64,000 bases of DNA, from assembly GCA_003550325.1 (NCBI GenBank), contig QKWP01001266.1, forward strand, positions 87,601 to 151,600, written 5' to 3'. The position numbers were made by a program, and so were the translations under genes. The DNA comes from Gigaspora rosea. Taxonomy: Eukaryota > Glomeromycota > Glomeromycetes > Diversisporales > Gigasporaceae. The notes beneath the pieces were generated by a model that saw nothing but the letters and a program-made list of their open reading frames with translations, made no database searches and was not told the DNA's origin. Below are positions 1 to 10,737 of this stretch, piece after piece (the stretch's first letter is position 1; every line of letters starts with the position of its first letter).

Positions 1-171
1 GTAAAAACTTCATATGCTTCTTTAAATTTGCCTATGATTACGTATGCTTTTCCTCGAGACATTAGTGCAAGTGTATCATTTGATTTATTTTTTAATTTGT
101 CTACGTATTGATCAAAGGTTTTAGAATTGATCCAGCATGCTTCCCATAACTCCTTACGTTAGTCATTGCTA
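1..171 (-). pseudogene. TPR-like C-terminal part of a SPRY/TPR gene, cut by the window edge
   Basis: Read on the minus strand this gives an open stretch with WINSKTFDQYVDKLKNK followed by TLALMSRGKAYVIIGKF. This resembles the start of a TPR array (protein-protein interaction helices) seen in repeat proteins of Glomeromycotina. It lies directly downstream, on the same strand, of SPRY exons at 255-1139, so both probably belong to one gene that continues left of base 1. A possible intron lies between about 185 and 260, with a weak GTAAAT donor and an ATAG acceptor. The frame near the junction is poor, so I treat it as part of a decaying gene. The TPR assignment is by eye. Confidence 0.45.
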
Positions 172-254
172 TCCATAAAGAGACATTATCGTTATTGAAA
201 ATTTTAATGCAAAGAATTTAATTTTAAATAAAATTTACTTAAATATTTAAACTT

Positions 255-1139
255 TTTACGCCCAAAATTCAACAGACGCGTCTTGTGATCTTAGCCCAAT
301 GCAAGGATACAAATTATTTTTTAAGTCATCTAAATTATTAGGTAGATAACATGCAATTCCTTGAAATATAATTAAATATTAATTAACAAAATTATTATGA
401 GTAACGATATATATCAAAACTAATAACATCCAATTGTATCACCAGCAGTATATGCCGGTCCATATGGCTTGCCACTTCCGGAGCCAAAAAAATATCCGTC
501 GTCACTATGGTAAGCACACCCCCATGATTTATTTTCCTTATTTTCTTTATCTTCCACATATTTCCTTCCTAAGAGATATTATGACATAGCGTAAATATGT
601 AATAATAACAAATTAAATAAAAAATTTTCTTTATTACCAGGCATGAAATCGTTTATATTATTTTGTTTTGTACAGTATCCTACTCCAATCATTCTATTAA
701 TAAATAGAATTGTGAAAATCTATAATAATACGTAATGATTTAATACATGAAATAATTAAAATTACCCATTTTTTCCTTCATTGATAATTTCAATTTCAAA
801 GTAAAATAATCCGCATTGTGAAGGAATTGGATTATTGGCACGAATTACAATAGCTTTATCATCATTAAGATCTTTAAAAAAAATTTTCTTTAACTATATA
901 ATGTGTTTCTGAGAAATTTCTCTTATTAAAATTTATAGCACATCTTACCCGTATAATTCACTTTAAGCCCACTCGAATCTATGCTAACAAACTGTGATTT
1001 ATCATCTATATTCCACGCGGTTGGTAAAACAAGACCATTAAACAAAGTAGTCTCTCCCATTACATCAAATTTCCATTCAGATCTTTTAGGCGATTTATTG
1101 TCAGCAAAATATAAATCTAATTTATTTAGCGATTCATGT
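255..1139 (-). pseudogene. SPRY-domain gene, multi-exon, degenerate
   Basis: SPRY domains are beta-sandwich binding modules. Four exons join with conserved phase: 1139-949 (LNKLDLYFADNKSPKR, then FVSIDSSGLKVNYT), 871-766 (DKAIVIRANNPIPSQCG, then FYFEIEIINEG), 693-638 (MIGVGYCTKQNNINDFMPG) and 568 to about 427 ([19 protein letters not shown], then [15 protein letters not shown]). A last exon near 360-255 gives GIACYLPNNLDDLKNN and YPCIGLRSQDASVE. Signs of decay: the strand usually linking TIGC to GIACYL is missing, the frame shifts before the NFGRKKFKY motif, and no good start is visible because a repeat abuts the 5' end at about 1166. Probably fused to TPRs (see 1-171). Confidence 0.6.
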
Positions 1140-1165
1140 TACACAATATCACCCCATTTTTAACA

Positions 1166-1257
1166 CTCCTGTAGAGGAAATAGCCAATCGGAGTGCCTCC
1201 GTAAAATAGTTTATTTACAAATCGGATTTCCTTTTTTGGTTTGTATTACCCGCACAA
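1166..1257 (+). repeat. Internally deleted copy of a dispersed repeat (also at 29806-30092 and 43640-43890)
   Basis: The string aggaaatagccaatcggag, followed by gtttatttacaaatcgga and a T-run, matches the two ends of the longer copies at 29806-30092 (plus) and 43640-43890 (reverse). The middle part found in those copies is absent here. It abuts the decayed 5' end of the SPRY gene. The family is not recognised; it is probably a non-autonomous transposon. Confidence 0.5.
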
Positions 1258-1580
1258 AATAAGTAGCAAGGGGGAAGATAAGAATGAAATTAACTAAATT
1301 AGAAGTTTATGGCGCGAATACTAGTATAACCAAATTTAGCAGGGAGCGTATGGCAATTAACATACACATATAAACGGAAGGCAGGCCCTCTCAAGAGGCA
1401 AATTTTTCGCACCATGCCATACCCTCCCTCAGTAGAATCCTGCCATTTTTTGGTAACTTATCTCTTTACAGTCGGCATGCGTTATGCAGGTGGGAAACCA
1501 CCGGCTAAGATCATGTGTCCACAAAGCTTCTGGCTAACAGCCGGCCAGCATTTATGCGGGCGGGAGAACACCGGCCAATG
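1258..1580. repeat. Non-coding stretch with a GC-richer two-copy tandem repeat
   Basis: About 1469-1510 and 1538-1580 are diverged copies of one unit, running from cagtcggcatgcgttatgca to an aaccaccggc-type end, about 70 bp apart. The stretch is richer in GC than its surroundings. A 63-codon ORF crosses it but follows the repeat and shows no domain, so I do not call it a gene. Confidence 0.4.
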
Positions 1581-1762
1581 CCAATTATACATCAAAACGC
1601 ACTGATTTATACTATATATCTCTGTCAATTATACATCAAATCGCACTGATGTATATTTTATAACTCTTTCAATACTCTTTCAATTATACATCAAACGCAC
1701 TGATGTGTGCTGTATCTCTCTTCGACTATACATCAAACGCACTGATGTATACTATAACTCTC
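1576..1762. repeat. Minisatellite, about four copies of a 45-56 bp unit
   Basis: The core tacatcaaacgcactgatgt recurs four times with small changes (starting near 1588, 1629, 1686 and 1729). Each copy is followed by a variable atact/ctgtat and ctctt segment. No coding signal. Confidence 0.7.
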
Positions 1763-2897
1763 TAATAACGATTGAATATCCAGCGCTATTAGCGCTAGAA
1801 TGCATCCAATAATTATATCACATGCGTGTGCACTTCTTTTCGTTATTAGTACGTACGTACGGTTTTAATTAAAACAAACCTTTTGTATCACCACGATTAA
1901 ACATTGTCTTTTGAAAATTCAACAAAATAACATGTACACTTGATAATCAAAATGAATTAGAAAATAATGCTTAACAACATTCGTACTTAAGTTAATTGGA
2001 ATCGATTAAGTTGTTTTAGTCACATAAAAACTTCACTATTGATTATATTTTTTTTCATAATTAAATCTACGCATAATATAAAAGTTTATAGTTTGCCCAA
2101 TATAATGATGATCAAATAAATTCTATATGTATTCAAATGTATTCAAATGTACATATAACAAGAGCAAGAGTCGATATCGTTATACTTGTGATCTTTTCCC
2201 TATGAAAACAATTTTACGGGATTTTAAAGGAATATTTAGTACAATTCCTTATTACATACAGAATTCGCCACAAATAAGCCATTTCTTTATAGAATTCATA
2301 TCATTTCCCGGCATATCTCGTATATAAAATACAGTGCAAAAAATCTTTTAACATTTGAAATTATTTTTTTCTATTAACGAGGTTTTTCTTACACCTTTTA
2401 ATTATCGCTCTTTTAAATTACGTACAGTGATTAGCAAATGAACAGCCATCATATAGAAATCATAATTTTCCAAATTTAAGAATAAATCTAAGATTTTTTA
2501 TTTTCGCCTTTCACTAAATTTAACCATACATAAGAGCTAGTAATTTGTATAGCCAAACAGTTGTGGAAATCTCAAGCTTTTTTACGAGTCTTAAAAAGTT
2601 AATAATAAAACTGACGAAAAAAAATATCTTTTTAAACCGTAATTGAATAATATAAATTGATTTTTTTTATTATTTTTTTTTTTTTACTATCTATGCTTCT
2701 TAAAACTTAACTAAATAATAACAGAAGTCTTTATTTTTACAAATTGCCACCCAAAAATAAGCATAAATTGAATTTTCATGATAGTATCATTCTATTTGTA
2801 TATTGGGTCATTTAATTAGTTTATTGATTAAGTAAAATAATATTTTTTTGTAGTTTTATTCACTTAAACTTTTATAAACTTTAGATTAAAGTCATCA
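1763..2897. other. AT-rich intergenic DNA, nothing recognised
   Basis: No ORF with domain-like sequence, no RNA gene and no clear repeat was seen on either strand. Poly-T and poly-A runs occur near 2660-2690. Confidence 0.4.
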
Positions 2898-3089
2898 CGA
2901 AGTATTTTGACTAACCATGAATGCATCACTTACTCTTTGTTTTTAACATTTCTTATTGTAAAATCATATAAATAAATTCAAACCCATCTTTTCATGGGAA
3001 GGTGTGTTATACGTTATCTATATGATTTTACAATAGGAAAATGTCATAGTAAGTGACGCACTTTATAGTCAAAATACACTAATTTCATA
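2898..3089. mobile_element. Hairpin MITE of about 190 bp
   Basis: The left arm begins gtattttgactaa and holds gcatcacttact and ttattgtaaaatcatata. The reverse complement of the right arm carries the same series: gtattttgacta, cgtcacttact and ctattgtaaaatcatata. The arms are about 70 bp each around a short loop. Family unknown; no clear target duplication. Confidence 0.6.
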
Positions 3090-4390
3090 AATTCGCCGCA
3101 ATGTTCTGTTTTCGCAATTTGAAGCTTTTTTTGAGTTCTACAGACTAGTAAATTCGGAATGATTCTAAGCAACAAATTTTGATAATATTAAAACTGAGTA
3201 TAAAAATTAACTGATCCATTTTTAGCCAAATAACAATGATATTAAATTCTAACTTTCCTATTTCCAGATTTCTGGTAGTTTTCTAATTATTCATATGTAA
3301 ATTTCTTTTTGAAGCAATGTTTTAGGCATGATTTTGCAAGATCACTGTTTAATCGTTTTTAGATGAAATGGTAAGATCGGAGATGGTGGATGCTTATTAT
3401 ACGTACAGGTTTCAACAATTTTGTTACTAAATCTGAAACTTTGATACTTATTTTATTTTAAGACTTTATTAGTTATAAGTTCCTCCAACACTATTTTTTT
3501 GTTTTATATATAATTTATGTCACGATTTTTGGCTGATGTTGACATCGTCAACAGCTGTGTAAATTTCTATAATTCAATATTTTATTTAGATAATAGTTAT
3601 TCCTAAAAAGCATAAAATTATTAGCACATTCAAACATGCAAATTACGTAGATTCTATCGTAAATATACAGTAAAATAAAATGATCCAATTAATTTATCTC
3701 TGACTAAAATTGTACTGAGACTTAAAATTGACAAATATAAATTACAAGAAATACAAACGCTGCACTAACTTAATTTATATGTATTACCTCATAATGATGG
3801 CATTCATTATATATGTATTGATTTTCATAAAGATCTGTACAATAGCTTTCGATCAAGACAAGTTTTTGTTTTCGAATCACGATCGAACATATGACAGGGC
3901 CGCATGTTCGATCATTCGATCGAACGAAAGTATAATTATTGGGTTATTAGGAACCAGATAAAGTGATGGAAGTATGTTTAATGTGACTTTGTATGTAATG
4001 CAGTACAAGGACGTATGGAAATGTGTATAAATAAAAAAATGTTATTACAGCCAAAGTCGTAGGTTACTCGATAGCAGAAGAGGCAATAATCCATTAATTT
4101 TCTTCATAGTAATAATAAGAGACAAAACAAATCTTTAATTTAATGAATGACGTTATAATAAAGGAAATTAATAATTCCATTTTTCAATCAAAATAAGTGA
4201 TATAATACTATCATTAGGCTTGTATTTTTCATATATTAGACAACTTATGCTTATTTAAATATGATTCGTTTAAATTATTTATAAAAAAATTTATGTAGAT
4301 GGCTATTTTATTTATAATATTATTAAAATACAACAGCGTTTAAATTTTACAAATGATGTTAACTTGTTTAAATAAACCGAAATTTAAAAA
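3090..4390. other. AT-rich intergenic DNA downstream of the F-box gene
   Basis: No gene seen. A small GATCGAAC-type inverted repeat (a gatcgaacat and atgttcgatc pair) lies near 3880-3920. Near 4198-4222 the string tgatataatactatcattag is shared with 9540-9560; it marks the 3' flank of the F-box family. Confidence 0.4.
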
Positions 4391-5884
4391 TTAGCAATCA
4401 ACAACAATACTTTCATGTGGTACCAATGAAACATATCCTTCCAGTTCCTTTTTAATATCATCATTCAAATACCGAGAATTGACACCCACGTATTTCAAAG
4501 TTTTTTTTCTTTTGCAAAATTCGATTAACGCCTTGATTGTTTCCTTGTTCTCAAAGCGATCAATTAGCAGATTTTTTAAAGGTGCATGGCAATTATTAAG
4601 CACAACATGAATATGTGGAGTTAAAGTAGAATACATTAAGTCAAGATATTGCAATGTTGGTGATAATGTTTCAGCAAAATGCGTAAGTAGTATTTCTAGT
4701 TCATCTGGTGGTATATAATCATTGCACCATAAAGTGAGAAATTGAAGCTTTTGTAAATTACCAATAAGCTCTACAAGTTGTGCGGAAAACTCAATAGATA
4801 CAATGTTGAGATATGTAATGTTTGGACAGAAGGATGCAAGAGTTTCTATTAATATCGATTCTTCACCTATTAAATCATCATCTGCTCCAAGTCTTAGTCG
4901 TTGTAATAATGGACCAGAATTTTTTAAAATCGGTACTAGATTCGACGGATAAACAAGGTAACTTATAATTTCTAAAGTATTAACACTTGGTTCTAATATT
5001 TTCAGATTATCGCAATATTTGACACGAATAATTTTTAAATTTTTACAATCCTTTAACACCTTAAACTCCTCGGTGCAAGTACAATATTCCATTTCAAAAT
5101 CTTGTAATGATTGTTTTTGACTCTCTAAAGCTGAAATAATGCCATGTGACTCTGCAGGAAAATCATTTCCACCGGTTACGCTAAATTTTCTGAGTTGTTC
5201 TTGTGATTTAATAATGGATATAAACGCATGAAATAATTGTGGTTCAGAATCATTATCAAAACCTACAAATTCCAAAACACTAATGCTTGTAGTATTTTTT
5301 GCCAAGATTTCTAATAATGTGATAACACTTTTGATATTGAAATCTGATATTCCAACCAAAGATAAATCATGGAGTTGTGAAAAAAACTGCTTATTTCGTT
5401 CTAATGAGTAGAAAATCTCGGGTTTAATTTCATAATCAGAAAAATATAAATCTAATTTGTGCAAAATGGCTCCACTCTCAACAAATAATTTAAATAATAA
5501 ATTAATTATGTGACATTTCAATGATCGATTCATGCTAACTTGTTGTAAATCGATCCAGTTTTTAACTTTATCTTCTAGTCTTGATAAATCGAGAAATTTT
5601 AGAAACTTTGCATAATTGAATAGAGTATTTGGAAATTTTTTATTTATCCCATATTCTTTTAAAGTAATTTTTTCGTTTTCGTCAAGTGATGAAATGTATT
5701 GAGAAATAAATGATGAACTTTGATCAATTGAAAATGGATTTTGCCAAATAAGAGGAATTGATAATTTGCACCAATATCGGCTTACAAGTGCGCATGAGTG
5801 TAAAGAAGAAATTTCATTATCAAAATTATTAAGAATATTTTCCATTAATTCGACCATATCGCCCGTAAGTATTTTTGATGGCAT
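4391..5884 (-). CDS. F-box/LRR-type protein, single exon, 497 aa
   Basis: Probable substrate receptor of an SCF-type ubiquitin ligase: the F-box would bind Skp1 and the repeats a target. The N-terminus (residues about 8-50: DMVELMENILNNF, LHSCALVSRYWCK, PLIWQNPF) fits the F-box-like helices of the large F-box families in Rhizophagus. Residues about 140-470 are irregular leucine-rich repeats (for example LHKLDLYFSDYE, ITYLNIVSIEFS, LQFLTLWCNDY). The ATG at 5884-5882 is the first in frame and the ORF is uninterrupted. The nearest relative in the window is the broken copy at 10738-12261, which shares SALESQK, AQLVELIGNLQ and the C-terminal KKTLKYVGV pattern. The 5' flank (gaattaacgagaaaggaca) recurs at 9612. 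The target is unknown. Confidence 0.85.
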   Translation of the reverse strand: MPSKILTGDMVELMENILNNFDNEISSLHSCALVSRYWCKLSIPLIWQNPFSIDQSSSFISQYISSLDENEKITLKEYGINKKFPNTLFNYAKFLKFLDLSRLEDKVKNWIDLQQVSMNRSLKCHIINLLFKLFVESGAILHKLDLYFSDYEIKPEIFYSLERNKQFFSQLHDLSLVGISDFNIKSVITLLEILAKNTTSISVLEFVGFDNDSEPQLFHAFISIIKSQEQLRKFSVTGGNDFPAESHGIISALESQKQSLQDFEMEYCTCTEEFKVLKDCKNLKIIRVKYCDNLKILEPSVNTLEIISYLVYPSNLVPILKNSGPLLQRLRLGADDDLIGEESILIETLASFCPNITYLNIVSIEFSAQLVELIGNLQKLQFLTLWCNDYIPPDELEILLTHFAETLSPTLQYLDLMYSTLTPHIHVVLNNCHAPLKNLLIDRFENKETIKALIEFCKRKKTLKYVGVNSRYLNDDIKKELEGYVSLVPHESIVVDC

Positions 5885-6704
5885 TGTTTGAATTAACGAG
5901 AAAGGACAGTTTGAAGATCAAAAATCCGTACATGACAATATTAATACTGTAATACTAGACTATATTTGGATCATTTTTGCAGATCCTTCGTCATTTTTAC
6001 GAAATCTTATAGTCTAGCGATTATTGTAAAAAATTACCGTAATATGGCGTAAATTTCGTAATTTTAATAAATAGCTTCATTTGTAATTCACATGATTAAA
6101 TGATGCAATAATGCTGACCGAACGCACTCATGAACGTGTGCGCGCATTCAAATTATCCAATAAATTCGAGTACGAATTACAATAATAAATTAGAAGTCTT
6201 AATAAAAAAACTTCCCCTACAGTTTTTTTTAGAATATCTGAAAACTTATTTCTACTCAATTCAACTATTTTATTTTCAAACCTTCCGTCTATACTATAGT
6301 TGATATTCGAACTCAAATAGCTATTCAAATCCTATTTTCATATTGTTTCAAATATGTATTAATAAAATAAGCATTGTATTTTACGGTTTGTAAATTTTTT
6401 TCAAATCCAAGAAATTTTAGTTACCCAAATTTATACCTCAGAATGAAAAAAGAATGATAATAATACTTTCCAAATGCTAATTTTATAGACTTTAACCATA
6501 CATACAGTATTTTCAAAATAGCATTGTAATTTCTATCTGCAAAGTATCATTTTATATCTACAATTTACAAATTAAACGAACCACAAAGTACAAGACGGTT
6601 GGTTAGTCACAAGGTGAAAATTTTCATTCAAAAAGTGACTTCATGACAACAGTTGATAAGTAAACAGAGAATCTGAGATCGGTATGGCTGATAAACTTTA
6701 GCTA
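5885..6704. other. Intergenic region upstream of the F-box gene
   Basis: AT-rich. The first 40 bp upstream of the start codon are shared with 9612-9650, so they are probably promoter or 5' UTR of the family. Nothing else recognised. Confidence 0.4.
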
Positions 6705-6859
6705 GTTACGGGTTAAGCCGTAACATCATTGGGACTATTCGCCTGCACCATTATTAGACATAAATAGACCGTACCAGCGCATAAAATTGTGGCATGACAT
6801 ATCTTGATTTGATCAGCGCTGGAGATATCAATAAATATTAATCCCATATTTGATGATAT

Positions 6860-6968
6860 ACTTACGTATAAATTATTGGGCAAAAATTGTCGAATAACGG
6901 TAATTTGGCAAATGAGCACGTGCCGCTTTGCGGCCCGTGTAGCCTATAATTTGTCAAATTACCGTTAA
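6860..6968. repeat. Foldback repeat, related to the right edge of the window
   Basis: 6895-6967 forms a hairpin: taacggtaatttggcaaat pairs with atttgtcaaattaccgtta around a loop containing cacgtgccgctttgcggcc. The string tattggRcaaaaattgtc plus aatttggcaaatgaKcacgtg recurs at about 63940-64000, so this is a dispersed family. The family is not identified. Confidence 0.55.
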
Positions 6969-7047
6969 ATAAACATGATTATGTCGTAACACATGAAAAA
7001 ATAACAAGAAGAAAATTTTTTATGATCATATGAGTTTGTCGTATAAA

Positions 7048-7137
7048 GTATTATATTCGATGATAAGTTACGTAAAATATCCAGAATTTTTTGTATTATA
7101 TTCGATGATAAGTTACGTAAAATATCCAGAATTTTTT
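7048..7137. repeat. Exact tandem duplication of a 45-bp unit
   Basis: The unit beginning gtattatattcgatgataag is repeated head to tail (7048-7092 and 7093-7137) without visible change, suggesting a recent duplication. Surrounding DNA (6970-7830) is AT-rich and holds no gene that I can see. Confidence 0.8.
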
Positions 7138-7832
7138 TAATTAATCGGAATTCCCGACATTCTCAAGTAGTCTACATACTGTTATATAATAATTACAATA
7201 ATTTTTAACGCCTGAAATAGAAAAAGCTGTGCTTTTTTCTTGACAAGGATAATTAACGATAATATGAAAATAAAAGATTTCCTATCGCAATGATTAACAT
7301 CTCAATAAGTCGAAATGTGTACACTACGTATGTAGTAATTGCATCTAAAAATATATAAATTGTACGTCAATATAAAAACTATTCTACTTTTAAGTTCAAT
7401 TATTTAATATATAATAATAAAATTATATGATTTTATAAAATTTACTTTATCAATACATACTGACATATTTATAAACCAGTTTTTAAAAGAATAAAAACCA
7501 GATTAAATGCAGTATATAAATATTAATGCTTATCTGTTATTGCTTTACTATAGATTTTTATAATTGTTATACAAAAATTTTATATATTTGAGAACTATAT
7601 ATATATATTGTTTACATAGTTCAACGACTACCCAATTCTACATATATTATTTATGTAGCTATCAATATTTTATAAAATTCTGCTATTTTTAAACTGTTTT
7701 TATTATAATCCTACATTTAAGTCAAATTTGAAAATAATATTAAAAATACTCGAATTTAATTTCAATTTGATTTAATAAAAATAGTCAAATTTGTGATAAG
7801 TTTATATAAATTATCTTTATAATTAGTATAAA

Positions 7833-7872
7833 CTAGTTTTGTACACGTGCCTTGCCACGTGCATAGGGGTAA
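7833..7872 (-). mobile_element. Helitron-like 3' terminus, minus strand
   Basis: On the minus strand a short hairpin built on two CACGTG palindromes (GCACGTGGCAAGGCACGTG) is followed by TACAAAA, CTAG and then T. That is the hairpin-CTRR-T layout of Helitron 3' ends. The terminus at 26711-26743 has a similar CTAGT-tata ending. The element would extend to the right, toward the P450 remnant; I did not find its 5' TC end. Confidence 0.4.
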
Positions 7873-7964
7873 AATCACTAAAAAAATTTTATAACAAGAT
7901 TATTAAAAAAATATATATATAAATAAATAAATAAATAAATGCGACTGACTGAACCAAGTTTTCA

Positions 7965-9112
7965 GATTCCAGGCTACCACTGAAATTTGGTTGGAATCCA
8001 ATAACACAACATAGAGATCTTTTTGTTCAACGTTGTAAACAAATTATTGAAGAACGCATCCATCAAAGAAAAGAACTTGGTGAAAAATATATTCAACAAG
8101 TATGTTATCTTTTTAACTCTGAATTCTTTAAAAAAATATATCTTATTATTATTATTTTTTTACATAAGTAAATTCGGAGCAGATGTTGCTGATGATAAAC
8201 TTTTGAATAATTTATTTGGAGTATTATATATGATAGTGTTTGTTTCAATTAGTACAACCTCCAGAGCTTTTTCATTTGCCCTATTTGGTAATTTAATTTA
8301 TTCTATTTTATTCTACTCTTTTTATATTTAATTAATAGATTTTAACCTTGAGAATTAATTTGAAATATTAGATTATGGTGGAAGACCTGAATTATGGAAT
8401 GAACTTTATGAAGAACAATTAAAGATTCATAATGAATCTAATGGCTATTTGAGTATTGAAGATGTTGATAAAATGGTAAAATTGGACAGCTTTTTAAAAG
8501 AATCGTTTAGATATTCAACAGATATAGGTAATTACACTTAACATTTGACTTGTTTATATTCGATAAAATTATAATGTACAAAATAAAATATTAATTCTTT
8601 TATTTTGTTTCTTTTATTAATAAATTAGCTAATTTACCACACACTGTGATTGGTGATTCGTATACATTTAGCAACGGAAATACTATACCTAAAGGTAGAT
8701 TTATTTTTAAATTATTATTGATAAATTTATTTTAATTTTATATTAATTTTAACCTTTAATATCTACATAGGTCGTGATGTTTATCTCTATATGAAAGATA
8801 CAGCCTTCAATAATAAATTCTATGAGGAAACGTCAAGTAACTTTCAACCGAAACGGAACATAATTTCATATTCTAATGGCAAATGTTCACTCACCAGCTA
8901 CAAAAGTTGATAGATCTTTTATAACTTTTGGAGTTAGTAAACATGCATGTCCTGGTAGATTTTTTGCAGTTAATGAAATCAAAATGGGTTTACACAAATT
9001 GATTTTAAAATATAATATTAGAACTGAAAGTGGTAAAATTGTTCCTCCTATAAAAATATCTTCTTTAAAAATCCCACCTATGGGTGGGTTAGTTTTCGAA
9101 AATCGTAATTAA
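7965..9112 (+). pseudogene. Cytochrome P450, 5'-truncated and frameshifted
   Basis: P450s are heme monooxygenases. Visible exons: 7965-8099 (FGWNPITQHRDLFVQR), then a segment ending at 8287 whose join to the first does not keep frame (VFVSISTTSRAFSFALFG, I-helix region). They are followed by 8372-8527 (DKMVKLDSFLKESFRY, K-helix ExxR), 8629-8694 (LPHTVIGDSYTFSNG) and 8771-9112. Introns after 8287, 8527 and 8694 have GT-AG ends and keep phase. The last exon holds the heme-binding motif FGVSKHACPGRFF with its Cys ligand, but the frame changes between about 8877 and 8892, after FQPKRNIIS. Roughly the first half of the protein is missing; upstream is AT-rich DNA next to a Helitron-like end. A remnant, not a working enzyme. 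Confidence 0.75.
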
Positions 9113-9537
9113 CAATTTCGTTCATTCAATTCCAATTTTGACAATAATGTGATGTATTATAGTTTAATGGTATCGGGACTTTGCATTAGATTCTTTAAAA
9201 TTTTCTCGTTTTTTTATTTATCTTTAATGGTTTTTTTTATTATTGGAATTTTATTAATATATAAGTTACAAATGTAACATTTTAGTATTATTTTTCAATG
9301 TATTTTTATATAAACAGGCTTTATATGCGATATAACAAATTTCACATTTGTTGCTACAAATTATTAAATTCAATTAATCAGATCTCATAAAGAGTACATA
9401 TTTATAAACATCTATCGTTTTATAATAGTAGGAATCAATTCTCATAAGTAGCTACGCATACACATTTAATACAATGAATTTATTATAATAATAGAGCGAG
9501 ATTTATTGATTTTACCATATTAATTCGATTAAAAAAA
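9113..9537. other. AT-rich 3' flank of the P450 remnant
   Basis: No gene, RNA or clear repeat recognised in this stretch. Confidence 0.35.
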
Positions 9538-9660
9538 ATGATATAATACTATCATTAGGTTAGAAATTTCAATCAATTAATTAATTTATATTTCTAACCA
9601 TTAAACACTTTAATTTGAATTAACGAGAAAGGACAATTGAAGTTCAAAATTCAGCTATTG
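9538..9660 (-). pseudogene. Flanks of a lost F-box gene copy
   Basis: tgatataatactatcattag at about 9540 matches the DNA about 190 bp beyond the 3' end of the F-box gene (4198-4220). gaattaacgagaaaggaca at about 9612 matches the DNA just upstream of its start codon (5888-5906). Only about 50 bp lie between them here instead of about 1.7 kb. This looks like a duplicated F-box locus whose coding part was deleted. Confidence 0.5.
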
Positions 9661-10737
9661 AAAGTTCTCAAGCATCTAAAATCAATTGATTTAATGCCGA
9701 TATTTATAGAATTAAATGCTTGATCATACTCTTTTTTTTTTTTCTATTTCTTTATTTTAATGAATCAAATAAGAAAAATTCTGCCGAAACTTTAACTTCG
9801 TTGTGCCAACTTCTCTTTTAATGATTTTACCAATATAAATTTTTATTAGAAGCAATTTATATGCGATTGTTACTTTACAGCAACAAGACCATGTTTTATC
9901 GGATCCGCCTTATTTTCACTGCAACATCGTTATACCAACAGCTCATTTAGCTGACACCACACCGAAACAATTTTACTAAAAGCACAAGATTAAATGGGCA
10001 CCATCGGGTCAAGTTCCTTTCGTCATTACTAATACTCATTTCCCTTAACACCAATTAAATTTTCCATATCCAATTCAAGTCTTAAACCCGAAACATTAAT
10101 CTGGAAAACTGCTTTTCTAACTCTTCATCAGGCTAGCAGATTTGCGATAATATATAAAAGCTTTACGATGCTCAGTATTGTTCATGCATCAAGCCAACTC
10201 ACTTTCACGCGTCGCAGATGAATTAGTATGTAATTCGGGTATGGTAATCTATAGGAGGACATATATGGAAATCGGAGCAACTATAGATGTATAAGAAAGA
10301 TCTATATATGGTAATAACGTAGGGTGGGTATAAATGTTATCATTACAGTGGGACGGTTTAAGGTTTAAAGAAATCAGGCGATCGTATCATGATCGTGCAG
10401 GGACAAAATTGCAGGGGTGATGATCATAAGGGAGATTTGGGCGCAGAAAATTTTTAAGATAACAACGGTATTGTAATGTAGAGCTTAATTCCGCCGAGCG
10501 AGCAAGGCTACAAATGAACATAAATAAAGCTGAGCTTAAAGCAAAGCTAATATATAATTATGCACTATAGTCGAATTGAATAGCTAATTTGATATTTAAA
10601 CATCAGCTTAATTAGTCAATTAAATTTGTCTATTATAAATGGTCTCAACTATATCTTGTGCTAATATGCCGCTTCTATGTCTAATTTTTTCGTTAACAGC
10701 AACCACCAAAGATCATGTGCTAGTTCGAATATAAAAA
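9661..10737. other. Intergenic DNA with an unrecognised coding-like fragment
   Basis: At about 9899-10050 the plus strand gives PYFHCNIVIPTAHLADTT and KIKWAPSGQVPFVITN in one frame, interrupted by stops. The PSGQVPFV pattern recalls GST- or metaxin-like N-terminal domains, but the match is weak. The remainder (10250-10730) shows no gene. Base composition at 9800-10250 is less AT-rich than its surroundings, consistent with an old gene fragment. Confidence 0.25.

Noticed and set aside
8023-8331. 102-codon ORF as a separate membrane protein
   Set aside because: It is a read-through of P450 exons and introns in one frame; hydrophobic text comes from T-rich intron DNA.
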